A stretch of DNA of 64,000 bases, from positions 1 through 64,000 of the forward strand of contig JADKFD010000018.1 in NCBI GenBank assembly GCA_016717705.1, given 5' to 3'. Below the pieces are notes generated by a model. The model did not search any database. It was not told where the DNA came from and saw only the letters and a list, made by a program, of their open reading frames with translations. A program made the translations under genes and the position numbers. This document shows positions 36,759 through 45,265 of this stretch, piece after piece (the stretch's first letter is position 1; each line of letters starts with the position of its first letter). This DNA is from Rhodanobacteraceae bacterium. GTDB taxonomy: Bacteria > Pseudomonadota > Gammaproteobacteria > Xanthomonadales > SZUA-5.

Positions 36759-37829
36759 CTATTGCATTGCCATCCGGTAAAGCTCCTGCCAGTGGTGCAG
36801 GCAGTTCTCGCGCGTCGGGTGCAGGCGGCCGGGGATGTAGGCACCGCTGGCAAAGGCGCGTTGCAGGCGCACGCAGATGGCGAAATCTTCCTGCTGGGTG
36901 ATTTCGGACAATTCCAGGTCCCGGGCGATGCGCGCCGCCTCGCGCTGCGCCGTACCCGGTGCGTAGTAGTGCTCGGATTCGATGCGGCAACGGTCGACGC
37001 CGTTTGCGCGCACCCGGTTGATCTGCAGACCGCCGGGCAGCACGTCCAGCATGGTGTTCGGCCACAGGTAGACATACAGGACGTCGCCCGCACCGTAGAA
37101 ACTGGCGCTGCTCTGAAGCGGGCTGCGCTGCAGCGAATGCCAGCTGCCGGTCGCGGTGACATAGCGCTTGTAGTCGATCAGCGCGTTCAATGCCGGATGC
37201 ACATGCGGCACATGGTAGCCCTCGAGAAAATTCTCGACGTAGACCTTCCAGTTGCAGTGGACGTCGTAATCGACGCGACCGTGCAACAGGTAACTGTCCA
37301 GATCATGGCCCACCAGCTGCGCGTCGATGCCGTCAATGAACTCGGCGAAGGGCGGCGTGGCCGGATCCAGCGCGACGAACACCAGGCCATGCCACTGTTC
37401 CACCCGCGCCGACGGCAAGCGCACGCCGGACAGCGGCATCCCGCCGATACTGTCCAGCTCCGGGCCGCACTTCAGGCAGCCGGCCAGGTCGTAGGACCAG
37501 CCGTGGTAACGACAGCGCAACTGCTGGATGCCGCAGCCGTCCGCAGTCGCCAGCGGCCCGCCGAGATGACGGCAGATGTTGGACAGTGCGCGCAGCGCGC
37601 CGGTCTCGTCGCGCAGCAGCAGCAGCGGCCGGCCGGCGACATCGACGACGATATGGTCGCCCGGCGTTGGCAGGCGCGATGCATGCGCGACGTACTGCCA
37701 GCTGCGGGCGAGCACGGCATCGCTCTCGATCCGGAGGATTTCAGGATCGGTGTAGACCGAGCCGGGCAGGCCGACGGCCTGGTTCAGCGGCTGCGGATCG
37801 CGCCAGTCGGCAGATGCAGTGATAGTCAT
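36759..37829 (-). CDS. Rieske non-heme iron oxygenase, alpha subunit type
   Basis: This 356-residue protein has an N-terminal Rieske [2Fe-2S] domain with ligands C86-x-H88 and C106-x2-H109 (ICRHLGG and CRYHGWSYD). Its C-terminal catalytic domain has the mononuclear iron site in ENFLEGYHVPHVHP (His206 and His211). Such enzymes hydroxylate aromatics or demethylate quaternary amines; sequence around the iron site resembles the choline/betaine/carnitine branch, but the substrate cannot be fixed. No ferredoxin or reductase gene is nearby. I chose the ATG at 37829; the frame opens further upstream to 37898 without similarity. Confidence 0.88.
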   Translation of the reverse strand: MTITASADWRDPQPLNQAVGLPGSVYTDPEILRIESDAVLARSWQYVAHASRLPTPGDHIVVDVAGRPLLLLRDETGALRALSNICRHLGGPLATADGCGIQQLRCRYHGWSYDLAGCLKCGPELDSIGGMPLSGVRLPSARVEQWHGLVFVALDPATPPFAEFIDGIDAQLVGHDLDSYLLHGRVDYDVHCNWKVYVENFLEGYHVPHVHPALNALIDYKRYVTATGSWHSLQRSPLQSSASFYGAGDVLYVYLWPNTMLDVLPGGLQINRVRANGVDRCRIESEHYYAPGTAQREAARIARDLELSEITQQEDFAICVRLQRAFASGAYIPGRLHPTRENCLHHWQELYRMAMQ

Positions 37830-37901
37830 GAACGCTAACCTGAGCAGGATGCGCCGAGCGCAGCGATGGGCATCGTTCGCGCTGGCGGTTGACCTCATTC
37901 T

Positions 37902-37933
37902 ATCGATGCAGCTCCGCTGCGCTCAGCACATCC
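37902..37933. repeat. Diverged copy of the ATCGATGCGGTTCG family
   Basis: It reads ATCGATGCAGCTCCGCTGCG followed by CTCAGCACATCC, close to the copy at 41091-41122. It lies in the 221-bp divergent region 37830-38050 between the Rieske and amylase genes. Confidence 0.55.
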
Positions 37934-38050
37934 TGTGCAGTGCTGGCTCTGGTGGGTCCCCGGCAGCGGACTGCAATCGTAATCAGCTCACGCCCGCCAC
38001 GCGGCCGCATTACCATCGGCGACGTCCCGCCCCGACCCGGCTCGCCGACC

Positions 38051-39439
38051 ATGCGCCGCATCGAATCCGTGCTTCCCATCGTGCTCACGGCTGCGCTTGC
38101 GGCCTGCGTCCAGGCGCCAACCCGCGTTGCGCCGGTCGATCCCTACCAGCCGCAGCCCTACGTGCAGATAAAGACGCCGGAGTGGGCGAAGTCGGCGACC
38201 ATCTACCAGCTCAATACGCGCCAGTTCACCGCCGAGGGCACCTTTCGCGCCGCCGAAAAGCAGCTGCCGCGCCTCAAGGCGCTCGGCGCCGACATCATCT
38301 GGCTGATGCCGATCCACGCCATCGGCGTCAAGAATCGCAAGGGCACGCTCGGTAGTCCGTATTCGGTCAAGGACTATTTCAGCGTCAACCCGGAGTTCGG
38401 CACCGAGGCCGACCTGCGCGCCTTCATCGCCAGCGCGCATGGCCTGGGCATGAAAGTGATCCTCGACTGGGTCGCCAACCACACCGCCTGGGACAACCCG
38501 CTGGTTGCTGAGCACCCGGACTGGTACGAGCGCGACTGGAAGGGCGCGCTGCGACCGACACCGTGGTGGGACTGGTCGGACATCATCGATCTGGATTTTC
38601 GCCAGCCGGGCCTGCGCAAGTACATGACCGAAGCGCTCAAATACTGGGTGCGCGAGTTCGACGTCGATGGTTATCGCTGCGACGTCGCCGGCTTCGTGCC
38701 GCTCGACTTCTGGAACAACGCGCGCGCCGAACTCGACGCGATCAAGCCGGTGTTCATGCTCGCCGAGTGGGAAATGCGCGACATGCACGCGCGCGCCTTC
38801 GACATGACCTACGCCTGGAGCTGGAACGAGGCGATGCAGAACATTGCCGCCGGCAAGGCCGACGTCAACAAGCTCTATGTCTATTACTCGTGGAACGAGA
38901 GCGCCTACCCCAGGGAGGCGCTGCGCATGACCTACACCAGCAACCACGACGCCAATGCCTGGGAAGGCACCGCGCCCGAGCGCTACGGCGATGCGCTGCC
39001 GGCCGCGGTGGTGCTCAGCGTGGTCGGCGAGGGCATGCCGCTGATCTACAACAGCCAGGAGGCCGGTGAGAGCAAGCGCCTGAAGTTCTTCGAGCGCGAT
39101 CCGATCGTGTGGCAGCCGCATCCGATCGGCGAGCTCTACGCCAGCCTGTTCGCACTGAAAAAGCAGCAATCGGCGCTGTGGAACGGCAAGTGGGGCGCGC
39201 GCATGGTGCATGTGCCCAACAGCAACAACAACAAGGTATTGAGCTTCGTGCGCCAGGACGAGCGCAGCAAGGTATTCGTGGTGATCAATTTCACCGCGCA
39301 GCCGCAGCAGGTCAGGCTGCACGAAGGCCTGTATCCGGGCAGCTATGTCGAGCATTTCTCCGGCGAGCGCGTGGAGCTGGCGGCGGAAACCAGCCTCGAT
39401 CTCGGGCCGTGGGCATATCGGGTGTACCTGCGCCCCTGA
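38051..39439 (+). CDS. GH13 alpha-amylase-family lipoprotein
   Basis: This 462-residue glycoside hydrolase starts with a lipoprotein signal (LTAALAAC, lipid-anchored Cys19). The (beta/alpha)8 catalytic domain has YQLNTRQFTAEGTF near its start, the conserved region I VILDWVANHTA, region II FDVDGYRCDVAGFV with nucleophile Asp211, region III MLAEWEM with acid/base Glu239 and region IV YTSNHDANAW with Asp300. A C-terminal beta domain follows (KVFVVINFTAQPQQVRLHEG). It should hydrolyse alpha-glucans or maltodextrins at the outer membrane or periplasm. The start at 38051 is the ATG giving the lipoprotein signal; the open frame extends upstream to 37889. Confidence 0.92.
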   Translation: MRRIESVLPIVLTAALAACVQAPTRVAPVDPYQPQPYVQIKTPEWAKSATIYQLNTRQFTAEGTFRAAEKQLPRLKALGADIIWLMPIHAIGVKNRKGTLGSPYSVKDYFSVNPEFGTEADLRAFIASAHGLGMKVILDWVANHTAWDNPLVAEHPDWYERDWKGALRPTPWWDWSDIIDLDFRQPGLRKYMTEALKYWVREFDVDGYRCDVAGFVPLDFWNNARAELDAIKPVFMLAEWEMRDMHARAFDMTYAWSWNEAMQNIAAGKADVNKLYVYYSWNESAYPREALRMTYTSNHDANAWEGTAPERYGDALPAAVVLSVVGEGMPLIYNSQEAGESKRLKFFERDPIVWQPHPIGELYASLFALKKQQSALWNGKWGARMVHVPNSNNNKVLSFVRQDERSKVFVVINFTAQPQQVRLHEGLYPGSYVEHFSGERVELAAETSLDLGPWAYRVYLRP

Positions 39440-39498
39440 TTTCGCCGTTGGAGCGGGTTCATCCCGCGAGCTTTTCAGCGGTTGACCAAAGATCCAGG

Positions 39499-39575
39499 GC
39501 ATCGCGCGCAAGCGCGCTCCTACAAGCTCGCAGGAATCCCGCGCAGGATGTGTAGGAGCGCGCTCGCGCGCGATG
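39499..39575. repeat. REP-like inverted pair, family A
   Basis: A 77-bp inverted pair downstream of the amylase gene, next to a half copy of the GAGCGGG...CCCGCGAGC family at 39449-39475. Confidence 0.88.
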
Positions 39576-39658
39576 TTTTTCGGCTAGCAAACCCCATTCA
39601 CGACATTCACCCGCCGCTTGCGTGCATGCTTCCGGACTGAGCCCGAAGACGCCGCCCG

Positions 39659-40429
39659 ATGCCTGCAACTGCCGAAGACCTGGCCTACGCCACCTACATG
39701 CTGCAATGGATCGACCGCCTGGACTGGCCGGCGTTGCCGGTCGCTGACGAAACCCTGCCGGCGCTGCGTGCTTTCTGGACCGCCTCGGCCGATAGCGATC
39801 TCGATGCCATCAACGCCCGCCTGTGGGCCTGGGTGGATGCCAACGGCGGGGCGCAATCGCCAACCGACAAGGCGATGATCCTGGCGCGCATGCTGCTCTG
39901 CCTGGCGGCGGTGCCCAACCGCGAGCTGCAGGCGGTGGGCTACTTTGAGGAGCTGCTGGCCAACTACGGCGTGCCGCGCGAGCAGATCCGCCCAAACCTG
40001 CCGCCCGGACCGAATGTCGCCCGCGCTCCCAACGCACCCGCTGCGGCAACCGCGACCGGGTCGCACGAAAAGCACAAGACCCAGGTGCTGTGGGCCTTTG
40101 CCGTGGTCAGCTTCGTCTCCGGCGCGCACGCGGCAAGCAGCGGTGTCACCGAAGTTGCCGGCCCGATCGAACTCGGCCTGGTGTTCGTGATGATCACGCT
40201 GATCTTTCTCTGGTACCGCATCGACGCCGATCAGCACGGCTTCAAACGCAGCGCGTTCATGAACGTCAGCATCGTCATGGTTGCCGCCATTGCGGTGCCG
40301 TACTACCTGATCCGCTCGCGCGGCTGGCAGCACGGCCAGATCGCCGTGCTCAAGGCGGTGCTGGTGTTTCTCGGCTCGATTGCGCTGTCGGCATTGGGCG
40401 GCATGCTGTTCGGACAGCCGCCGGCCTGA
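39659..40429 (+). CDS. Membrane protein of unknown function
   Basis: This 256-residue protein has a soluble helical N-terminal half (residues 1-115, MPATAEDLAYATYMLQWIDR), a Pro/Ala-rich linker (120-140) and four hydrophobic segments in the C-terminal half (LWAFAVVSFVSGAHA, IELGLVFVMITLIFLWYRID, FMNVSIVMVAAIAVPYYLI, VLKAVLVFLGSIALSALGGM). No family is recognised. Nothing in the neighbourhood suggests a role. Confidence 0.7.
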   Translation: MPATAEDLAYATYMLQWIDRLDWPALPVADETLPALRAFWTASADSDLDAINARLWAWVDANGGAQSPTDKAMILARMLLCLAAVPNRELQAVGYFEELLANYGVPREQIRPNLPPGPNVARAPNAPAAATATGSHEKHKTQVLWAFAVVSFVSGAHAASSGVTEVAGPIELGLVFVMITLIFLWYRIDADQHGFKRSAFMNVSIVMVAAIAVPYYLIRSRGWQHGQIAVLKAVLVFLGSIALSALGGMLFGQPPA

Positions 40430-40473
40430 CCCGATCGCGGCGATGCGCATTGATCGCGTGCCATCGAGCAGCA

Positions 40474-40500
40474 ATCGATGCGGTTCGCTGCGCTGGCTCA
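40474..40500. repeat. Half copy of the ATCGATGCGGTTCG family
   Basis: A single arm (ATCGATGCGGTTCGCTGCGC) sits 56 bp upstream of the GFA gene, within the intergenic stretch 40430-40555. Confidence 0.55.
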
Positions 40501-40555
40501 CGGGCGCGGCTGCAGTCATCATTTGCGGCGTCCAGTCGCGCACCGGGGGTCGGCG

Positions 40556-40972
40556 ATGACCGAAGCGAAGACCGCAGCGAAGACCGAAGCAAAGAAGGGC
40601 TCGTGCAACTGCGGCCGAGTGAGCTTCGAAGTCACCGGCGAGCTAAAGGCGCCCGACGCTTGCCACTGCGTGCAGTGTCGCAAACAGTCCGGACACTACC
40701 TCGTGTCGACCAATGTGCCGCGCGCAGCGCTGACGGTTCACGGTGCCGAACACATCACCTGGTACCAGTCCTCGGCCAAGGTCCGGCGCGGCTTCTGCTC
40801 GGTGTGCGGCTGCGCGCTGTTCTGGGATCCGCCGGCGACACACGACTGGACCGGCGTGGCGATGGGCGCCTTCGATTCGCCGACCGGCACCCACATCGAG
40901 ATCCACATCTTTGTTGCCGAGAAGGGCGATTACTACGAGATCACCGACGGCTTGCCGCAGAACGCGCATTGA
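40556..40972 (+). CDS. GFA-family zinc protein
   Basis: This 138-residue protein belongs to the GFA (glutathione-dependent formaldehyde-activating enzyme-like) family. The zinc-binding Cys are visible as GSCNCGRVSFEV (pair 1), DACHCVQCRKQSG (pair 2) and GFCSVCGCALFW (pair 3). Many members have no proven formaldehyde chemistry and are simply small zinc-beta proteins that may bind glutathione adducts. A Lys/Ala-rich leader of about 14 residues precedes the domain. It is intact and monocistronic, bounded by a family A palindrome. Confidence 0.88.
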   Translation: MTEAKTAAKTEAKKGSCNCGRVSFEVTGELKAPDACHCVQCRKQSGHYLVSTNVPRAALTVHGAEHITWYQSSAKVRRGFCSVCGCALFWDPPATHDWTGVAMGAFDSPTGTHIEIHIFVAEKGDYYEITDGLPQNAH

Positions 40973-40984
40973 CGGCGAGAGCTT

Positions 40985-41059
40985 TCGCGCGCGAGCGCGC
41001 TCCTACAAATGCTCAGTGAGTCCACGCAAGATTTGTAGGAGCGCGCTCGCGCGCGATGC
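40985..41059. repeat. REP-like inverted pair, family A
   Basis: A 75-bp inverted pair between the convergent GFA and selO genes. Confidence 0.88.
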
Positions 41060-41090
41060 TTCTTCGCGACACACCGCCGGCGGCTGCTCA

Positions 41091-41122
41091 ATCGATGCGG
41101 TTCGCTGTGCTCACCACATCCT
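41091..41122. repeat. Half copy of the ATCGATGCGGTTCG family
   Basis: It reads ATCGATGCGGTTCGCTGTGC followed by TCACCACATCC and ends just before the selO stop codon. Confidence 0.55.
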
Positions 41123-41123
41123 T

Positions 41124-42683
41124 CTACGAACTGCAGGACAACATCGAACATCCCGCCCGCTCGCGCGCCCACTCGGGTCGGCGCGCGGCGAAGCGTTCGC
41201 GGCCGGGTTGCACGCAGTACGGCTGGCGCAGCGTGGCCATCCATTGCTGCAGCACGCTGACATCGCCCTGCTCGGCGGCGTCGATCGCCAGTTGCGCCAG
41301 ATAGTTGCGCGGCACGTAGAGCGGGTTGATGGCGTCCATCGCTGCGCGGCGTTCGCTCGCCGGGCGTGGGTCGGCCAAGGAGCGCGCGGCATAGGCCTGC
41401 AGCCAGGCGTTCCAGTCGACAGCGCCCTTGGCAATCCGCTCCGGTGCGTAGAAGGCCGGCGCCAGCGTGCCCATGGCCGGCGCGGACAGATCGAGATCGG
41501 CCAGATGACGGAATGCCAGCGTCACGTCGACCTCGTCGCGCTGCAGCAGGCGGAAGAAATCCTGTGCCAGTTCCAGCTCGACCTCGCCCAGCGTCGGCCA
41601 GCCGAAGCGCGCCGCGGTCAGCCGCGCGTGTTCGGCGGCGAACACGCTGGCGTAGCGCTTCAGGCCCTCGTGCAGCGGCGCCTGGTCGGGGAACAGGGCC
41701 ACCAGCGCGCCGGCCAGTGCGGACAGGTTCCACTGGCCGATCTGCGGCTGCTGGCCATAGGCGTAGCGCCGGCCTTCGAAATCGGTGGTGTTCGGCGTCC
41801 ACTGCGGGTCGAAGGGTTCCAGCCAGCCGTAGGGGCCGTAATCGATGGTCAGCCCGAGGATCGACAGGTTGTCGGTATTCATCACGCCGTGCACGAAGCC
41901 GACGCGCATCCACTGCGCGATCAGCCGCGCGGTGCGCTCGCAGACCTCGATGAACCACGCGGCGCGCCGTTGCTCCATCGACCCGGTCAGCTGCGGATAG
42001 TCGCGCGCCAGCGTGAAGTCGACCAGTTTCTCCAGCAGTGGCAGGTCCTTGCGCGACGCCGGCAGTTCGAAATGGCCGAAGCGGATGAACGAGGGCGCGA
42101 CGCGACAGACGATGGCGCCGGGCTCGGCGCGCGCATTGCCGTTGTAGAACATGTCGCGCACAACCTCGTCGCCGGTGGCCACCAGCGACAGCGCGCGCGT
42201 GGTCGGCACGCCCAAGGCATGCATCGCCTCGGAACAGACGAACTCGCGCAGCGAGGAGCGCAGCACCGCGCGGCCGTCGGCGTGGCGCGAATACGGCGTA
42301 CGCCCGGCACCCTTGAGCTGCAGTTCATGGCGCTGGCCGTCGGCGCCGATCACCTCGCCGAGGCTGATCGCGCGGCCATCGCCGAGCTGTCCGGCCCAAT
42401 GACCGAACTGGTGGCCGCCGTAATTGCTCGCCCACGGGTCCATGCCCGGCCACTGTGCGTTGCCGGCAAAGACCTGGGCGAAGTCTTCAGACTCGACCTG
42501 TGCCCCGGAGAGGCCGATTGCTGCCGCGACCTCTGCCGAGTAGGCCAGCAGCTTCGGCGCGGCCACCGGTGTCGGCAGCACGCGCGAGTACGCGGCGCCG
42601 AGCACCTGGCGCGTGTGCGTGCTGGGGTCGGGGTCGCCGGGGAGTTCGGCGAGGAAGCGGTTGTCGAAGGCGAGATCGGGCAA
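41124..42683 (-). CDS. selO: Protein adenylyltransferase SelO (YdiU family)
   Basis: This 519-residue pseudokinase-fold enzyme transfers AMP from ATP to protein hydroxyls, and SelO modifies redox-related proteins. Family hallmarks are WASNYGGHQFGHWAGQLGDGRA near residue 85, LKGAGRTPYSRHADGRAVLRSS with the inverted nucleotide-binding loop, and FVHGVMNTDNLSILG with the catalytic Asn/Asp, then TIDYGPYGWLEPFDP. The C-terminus ends GCSMLSCSS, a Cys in place of the selenocysteine of eukaryotic SelO. The length is slightly above the 478 residues of E. coli YdiU. Confidence 0.95.
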   Translation of the reverse strand: MPDLAFDNRFLAELPGDPDPSTHTRQVLGAAYSRVLPTPVAAPKLLAYSAEVAAAIGLSGAQVESEDFAQVFAGNAQWPGMDPWASNYGGHQFGHWAGQLGDGRAISLGEVIGADGQRHELQLKGAGRTPYSRHADGRAVLRSSLREFVCSEAMHALGVPTTRALSLVATGDEVVRDMFYNGNARAEPGAIVCRVAPSFIRFGHFELPASRKDLPLLEKLVDFTLARDYPQLTGSMEQRRAAWFIEVCERTARLIAQWMRVGFVHGVMNTDNLSILGLTIDYGPYGWLEPFDPQWTPNTTDFEGRRYAYGQQPQIGQWNLSALAGALVALFPDQAPLHEGLKRYASVFAAEHARLTAARFGWPTLGEVELELAQDFFRLLQRDEVDVTLAFRHLADLDLSAPAMGTLAPAFYAPERIAKGAVDWNAWLQAYAARSLADPRPASERRAAMDAINPLYVPRNYLAQLAIDAAEQGDVSVLQQWMATLRQPYCVQPGRERFAARRPEWARERAGCSMLSCSS

Positions 42684-42863
42684 GGAGGCCAGTTAACGAG
42701 GCGTCCAGGTTAGAGCAGCGCGCATGAAGGAACGATAGCGGTGCTGACGGAACCGCGTTTCTGCGATCGCGCGCAAGCGCGCTCCTACACATCTTGCCAG
42801 GCGTCCAGGCGCAGGATTTGCGACGTGCACGCGCGGGGGCGGCTCGCGCGCGAGCCTTTGCCT

Positions 42864-43481
42864 CTATTTCGCAGCCGGAATCGCGCTGACGAACCCGTCC
42901 TGCAAGGCATCCAGCGCCTGGATGCCGAGCGCGCCCAGATCCGGCTGGCCGTCGTTTTCGAACCAGTAGCGCATCGTCGCGCGGATCACGCCGATTGCCG
43001 CGCCCGCCAGCATGCGGGCGCGCAAAGCTGTGTGTTGGCTGCCGGCGAAGCGCTGTTCGAAGGCCTGCGCCATCGCCAGTTCCCAGTCCTGATCGATCTC
43101 GTGCTCGCGCGCGATCAGCGAGGGCACCGACTGGATCAGCCGCTGCTGGGCGATCAGCTGCTCGCGATTGGCGGCGTACTCGCGCGCCAGCCGCTGGGCG
43201 ATCGCGCGCAGCGATGCGAACGGGCTTTCGCCCGCGGGCGCGCCTTCGAGCAGCTCCAGAAAGCGCTCCAGGCGCTCGGCGCGATGCGGAAAAGCGAGCG
43301 CCTCCTTGTTGGCGAAATAGCGGAAAAACGTGCGCCGGCTGATGTCGATGTCGGCGCAGATGTCGTCGAGCGTGGTGGCGTCGAAACCGTCGCGATGGAA
43401 ACGCCGGTTGGCGGCGCGCACCAGGGCGCGCCGGGTGGCGTCCTTCTTGGTTTCGCGCAGGCGTGTGGGTGACTTCGTCAT
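42864..43481 (-). CDS. TetR/AcrR-family regulator, divergent from pfaD
   Basis: This 205-residue repressor-type protein has an N-terminal helix-turn-helix (about residues 14-58, RALVRAANRRFHRDGFDATT, LDDICADIDISRRTFFRYFANKEAL) and an all-helical ligand domain. Its ATG (43479-43481 on the minus strand) shares bases with the first usable ATG of pfaD (43480-43482) in the tetranucleotide CATG, so any promoter for one gene must lie inside the other. By position it is the likely regulator of the lipid synthase genes, sensing perhaps an acyl-CoA or the lipid product; this is inference. The 180-bp region between it and selO holds only a decayed family A repeat (about 42767-42855). Confidence 0.88.
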   Translation of the reverse strand: MTKSPTRLRETKKDATRRALVRAANRRFHRDGFDATTLDDICADIDISRRTFFRYFANKEALAFPHRAERLERFLELLEGAPAGESPFASLRAIAQRLAREYAANREQLIAQQRLIQSVPSLIAREHEIDQDWELAMAQAFEQRFAGSQHTALRARMLAGAAIGVIRATMRYWFENDGQPDLGALGIQALDALQDGFVSAIPAAK

Positions 43482-45189
43482 GGCACAAGCATATAAGGAC
43501 GCTTCGGGCAAAACGCCACTCAGTGCCAAATTACTCACAGTGCCAAATTCCGCGCTACGCAAAGTCGAAATTGCCGCGACCGAGCTGTTTTGGTCGCCCG
43601 GTACCACCGCTGCGGCCTTCACGCCGGCCGCCATCGCCGCCTGTGCCGCGCGACCACGCACGACTGCTTTTGTGCTGCGTGATCCGGACAGCGGCGCCAT
43701 CGGCGTTGGCCTCGATGGCTCGGTAAGCCTCGACCCCGTGCCCCGTGCCCCGTCCCCCGTGCCCCAGGTCATCGGCATGCTGCCGCCACTGTACCCCGAA
43801 TGGCTCGGCAACCGCGGCTTTGCCGAAATCCACGGCACGCGCTTCGCTTACATCGGCGGCGCCATGGCCAACGGCATCGCCACGACGCGCATGGTGATCG
43901 AACTGGCGCGCACCGGCTGTCTGGGCTTTTTCGGCGCCGCTGGACTGTCGCTGGCGCGCATCGAGAAAGCCATCGACGAGTTGCAGGCGGCGCTCGACCC
44001 GGCGGGCTTGCCCTGGGGCGTCAACCTGATCCACAGCCCGGCCGAACCGGCGCACGAGGAAGCCGTGGCCGAGCTGTTGCTCCGCCGGGGCGTGCGCTGC
44101 GTCGAGGCCTCGGCCTATCTGCGCCTGACCCAGGCGGTGGTGCGCTACGCCTGCAGCGGCCTGACGCGCGCGGCTGATGGCAGCGTCGTGCGCCGCAACC
44201 GCGTGATCGCCAAGATCTCGCGTTCCGAAGTGGCGCGTCAGTTCCTCAATCCGGCGCCCTCGGCGCTGCTGCAGAAGCTGGTCGAGCGTGGTCAACTGAC
44301 ACCGCTGGAAGCGGAGCTGGCGGCGACGATCCCATTGGCCGAAGACCTCACCTGCGAGTCCGATTCCGGTGGCCATACCGACAATCGCCCGCTGGCGGTG
44401 CTGATCCCGGAAATCGCCGGGCTGCGCACGCGCATCGTCGCTGAACGCGGATACCGCTGCGCCATCCGCATCGGCGCTGCCGGTGGTCTGGGTACGCCGG
44501 CTGCGGTCGCCGCCGCCTTTGCACTGGGCGCGGACTACGTGCAGACCGGCTCGGTCAACCAGGCCTGCGTCGAGTCGGGCTTGAGCGCCGTCGCCCGCGC
44601 GCAGCTGGCACAGGCAGACATGGCCGATGTCGCGATGGCGCCGGCCGCCGACATGTTCGAGATGGGCGTCGATGTGCAGGTGCTGCGTCGCGGCACCTTG
44701 TTCGCGCCGCGCGCGCGCAAGCTCTACGAGTTGTATCGCGCGCATCCCTCGCTCGACGCGATCCCGGCGGAGGATCGCGAAAAGGTCGAGAGCGGCATGC
44801 TGCGCGCCAGCTTCGACGAGGCGTGGGCCTCGACGCACACCTTCTGGATGGGCCGCGATCCGAAACAGGTCGAGCGCGCCGAGCGCGATCCCAAGCACAA
44901 GATGGCGCTGGTGTTCCGCGGCTACCTGGGCCTGGCCAGCCGCTGGGCCATCGACGGCGTTGCCGAGCGCGCGTCGGACTACCAGATCTGGTGCGGCCCG
45001 GCGATGGGCGCGTTCAACACCTGGGCCAAGGGCAGCTTCCTCGAAGACCCCGAGCAGCGCACGGTGGCGCAGGTCGCCCGCAACCTGCTGGAAGGCGCCG
45101 CCGTGGTCACCCGCGCGCAGCAGTTGCGCAGCTACGGTGCGCCGGTGCCGGCGGAAGCGTTCGACTACCGACCGCGGGCGCTCGGGTGA
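43480..45189 (+). CDS. pfaD: PfaD-type enoyl reductase of a PUFA/secondary-lipid synthase
   Basis: This 569-residue FMN-dependent trans-acting enoyl reductase belongs to the PfaD family (2-nitropropane dioxygenase-like TIM barrel). Visible landmarks are GNRGFAEIHGTRFAYIGGAM near the start of the barrel, NLIHSPAEP, TCESDSGGHTDNRPLAV, RIGAAGGLGTPAAVAAAFAL and the C-terminal RWAIDGVAERASDYQIWCGP. It would reduce the enoyl-ACP intermediates made by the PfaA/PfaC proteins. An alternative start is the GTG at 43540, close to the first conserved residues; it would leave room for the direct repeats at 43521-43550 as an operator. A 7-bp repeat run (CCCGTGC units) encodes DPVPRAPSPVP near 43740. The stop codon is in the same frame as the following KS domain. 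Confidence 0.93.
   Translation: MAQAYKDASGKTPLSAKLLTVPNSALRKVEIAATELFWSPGTTAAAFTPAAIAACAARPRTTAFVLRDPDSGAIGVGLDGSVSLDPVPRAPSPVPQVIGMLPPLYPEWLGNRGFAEIHGTRFAYIGGAMANGIATTRMVIELARTGCLGFFGAAGLSLARIEKAIDELQAALDPAGLPWGVNLIHSPAEPAHEEAVAELLLRRGVRCVEASAYLRLTQAVVRYACSGLTRAADGSVVRRNRVIAKISRSEVARQFLNPAPSALLQKLVERGQLTPLEAELAATIPLAEDLTCESDSGGHTDNRPLAVLIPEIAGLRTRIVAERGYRCAIRIGAAGGLGTPAAVAAAFALGADYVQTGSVNQACVESGLSAVARAQLAQADMADVAMAPAADMFEMGVDVQVLRRGTLFAPRARKLYELYRAHPSLDAIPAEDREKVESGMLRASFDEAWASTHTFWMGRDPKQVERAERDPKHKMALVFRGYLGLASRWAIDGVAERASDYQIWCGPAMGAFNTWAKGSFLEDPEQRTVAQVARNLLEGAAVVTRAQQLRSYGAPVPAEAFDYRPRALG
43521..43550 (+). promoter_or_regulatory. Direct repeat CAGTGCCAAATT, candidate TetR operator
   Basis: Two identical 12-bp copies (43521-43532 and 43539-43550) lie 18 bp apart, centre to centre, just inside the first possible pfaD start and 40-70 bp before the TetR start. 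The position suits an operator shared by both divergent genes if pfaD starts at the GTG at 43540 or beyond. Confidence 0.45.
43736..43771. repeat. 7-bp repeat run (CCCGTGC) inside pfaD
   Basis: About four units of CCCGTGC, one changed to CCCGTCC, form one arm only. The unit is the same as in the inverted arrays of pfaA (49309-49458). The pfaD frame stays open across it. Confidence 0.75.
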
Positions 45190-45265
45190 GGGTCCGCCCC
45201 GGGGGCCGGCGAGCGGGTTCGGCGCCCGCCGACCCCCTTCGTCCGGAGCCCTGAGCGCGGCCGGC

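Noticed and set aside
40556..40972. Calling the GFA protein a true formaldehyde-activating enzyme
   Set aside because: The family name is misleading for most members, and no formaldehyde dehydrogenase gene is nearby.
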